Shown here piece by piece: positions 63,049-64,000 of a DNA stretch of 64,000 bases. Below the pieces are notes generated by a model. That model was not told the origin of the DNA, searched no databases, and saw only the letters and a program-made list of their open reading frames with translations. Numbering within the stretch: the stretch's first letter is position 1; each line of letters begins with the position of its first letter. This DNA is from Roseiarcus sp963784805 (GTDB taxonomy: Bacteria > Pseudomonadota > Alphaproteobacteria > Rhizobiales > Beijerinckiaceae), in the NCBI GenBank assembly GCA_963784805.1, contig CAWASR010000025.1:77933-141932 (forward strand), given 5' to 3'. Made by a program: the position numbers and the translations under genes.

Positions 63049-64000
63049 ATGTTGGATCAGATCGTCAATAAATTCACCGATCCCCATTTTCTGGCGGTTC
63101 TGTTTGCGGCCATCGGTTCGGCCGCAACGGTTCTGACCGCCGCGATGCCTTGGCTTCAACCAGACACCCTCTCGCGGCGCATCAAGGCCGTCAGCTCCGA
63201 GCGCGAGCGCATTCGCGCTCGGGAGCGCGAGCGGCTCCTTGCGACGCAGAACAAGTCGACCTTGCGGGTGAGGCCGAGCGGTCTGGTCAAGCGATTGGTT
63301 GAAACCTTCAATCTTTCAAGTTGGCTGAGCACGGAGAAGGCCAAGTCTCAGTTGGCGATGGCGGGCTTTCGCGGAGCGGGCGCGGAATACGTGTTTCTCT
63401 CTTTTCGTCTGCTGGCGCCAATCTGCTTCTTTTCCGTTACGATCATCTACGTATTCCTGATTTTGCATTGGAAGCAGCCGGCCGTCGTCAAGATCGGCGC
63501 CGCGATCGCCGCCAGCTACCTCGGCATCAAGGCCCCGGAACTCTTCTTGCGCAACAAGACCGCCAAGCGGAAGAAGGAGTTGGAGCGCGCATTCCCGAAC
63601 ACGCTCGACCTGCTTCTGATCTGCGCCAAGTCCGGCATGTCGATCGAACATTCGATGCGAAAGGTTAGTCAGGAGATTGCGATCGAGAGTATTTCGATGG
63701 CCGAGGAAACTGGGTTGCTGACCGCGGAAATGTCCTATCTGGCCGACCGGCGCATTGCGTTCGAGAACTTCGCCGCCAGAACGGGTCTGGAACCCATTCG
63801 GTCCCTGACAACCGTTCTTACTCAATCGGAACGCTACGGGACGCCGCTCGGCGCGGCGCTGCGCGTCCTGAGCCAGGAAAGCCGGGACCAGCGCATGAAC
63901 GCCGCGGAAAAGAAAGCCGCCGCGCTGCCGCCGACCCTCACCGTGCCGATAATTCTGTTCTTCCTGCCTGGACTGTTCGCGGCGATCCTGACCCCGGCCA
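63049..64000 (+). CDS. tadC: Flp pilus inner-membrane protein TadC, cut by window end
   Basis: The second GspF-type platform protein starts ATG 63049, 13 bases after tadB, and runs past the window end (317 codons seen). It shows a first helix (FLAVLFAAIGSAATVLTAAM), basic linker, two helices (APICFFSVTIIYVFLIL and VVKIGAAIAASYLGI), then AFPNTLDLLLICAKSGMSIE, RRIAFENFAARTGLEPIRSL and a final hydrophobic ALPPTLTVPIILFFLPGLFA. Only the last few residues should be missing. Confidence 0.95.
   Translation, partial: MLDQIVNKFTDPHFLAVLFAAIGSAATVLTAAMPWLQPDTLSRRIKAVSSERERIRARERERLLATQNKSTLRVRPSGLVKRLVETFNLSSWLSTEKAKSQLAMAGFRGAGAEYVFLSFRLLAPICFFSVTIIYVFLILHWKQPAVVKIGAAIAASYLGIKAPELFLRNKTAKRKKELERAFPNTLDLLLICAKSGMSIEHSMRKVSQEIAIESISMAEETGLLTAEMSYLADRRIAFENFAARTGLEPIRSLTTVLTQSERYGTPLGAALRVLSQESRDQRMNAAEKKAAALPPTLTVPIILFFLPGLFAAILTPA

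Overview
The window is GC-rich chromosomal DNA from an alphaproteobacterium, most likely order Hyphomicrobiales (Rhizobiales) and possibly close to Beijerinckiaceae/Methylocystaceae. The order-level call rests on a ChpT histidine phosphotransferase, a DUF4167 protein, a PetP/PetR-type MarR/OmpR pair divergent from a branched-chain aminotransferase, and a Cpa/Tad pilus operon. The genus cannot be fixed from this sequence alone. It is mostly ordinary chromosome with one small decayed patch (about 38.3-40.7 kb) and two possible accessory stretches (20.9-21.6 kb and 46.2-54.3 kb).

Layout. 0-4.4 kb: a cysQ fragment cut by the window edge, chpT, a single-domain response regulator, a DUF4167 gene split by a frameshift, and a secreted protein. 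4.5-9.8 kb: lspA, ileS, ribF and a MaoC hydratase on the minus strand. 9.8-15.3 kb: a HAD phosphatase, csaA, trxA, a kinase with petR and petP in one operon, and divergent ilvE. 15.6-18.9 kb: a sulfur/Fe-S group (cysG, apbC/mrp, DUF971, a TusA-like protein). 19.4-20.9 kb: thpR and an SGNH hydrolase. 21.4-24.8 kb: a polar amino-acid ABC transporter with a possible 63-residue tail gene. 24.9-29.8 kb: a GAF-cyclase, an omega-aminotransferase, lemA and two TPM-domain proteins. 29.8-38.3 kb: a catabolic-looking cluster (quinone reductase, FAD-linked oxidase, cytosine-deaminase-like amidohydrolase, NMT1-type binding protein, RidA, creatininase), then a DUF3592 membrane protein and a MetE-like protein. 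38.3-40.7 kb: an IS66 remnant, a DMT-type protein and a broken HTH regulator. 40.7-46.2 kb: two M16 peptidase subunits, a small protein, a tartrate/malate-type dehydrogenase and an alpha/beta hydrolase. 46.5-54.3 kb: a giant cyclase-AAA-TPR protein, a tyrosine-decarboxylase-like PLP enzyme, a DUF4331 protein and a DUF6616-like protein. 54.4-55.7 kb: tRNA-Lys and ilvC. 56.1 kb to the end: cpaB, cpaC, cpaD, cpaE, cpaF, tadB and the start of tadC.

Working together. IlvE and IlvC belong to branched-chain amino-acid synthesis. CysQ, CysG, ApbC, DUF971 and the TusA-like protein all touch sulfur or Fe-S metabolism. The Cpa/Tad genes form a collinear operon for Flp pilus assembly, but neither the pilin nor the prepilin peptidase is present here. 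No CRISPR array, prophage, rRNA or recognisable biosynthetic gene cluster was seen. The least explained parts are the cyclase/decarboxylase/DUF4331 stretch, the deaminase/creatininase cluster and an extra segment in the IleS editing region.
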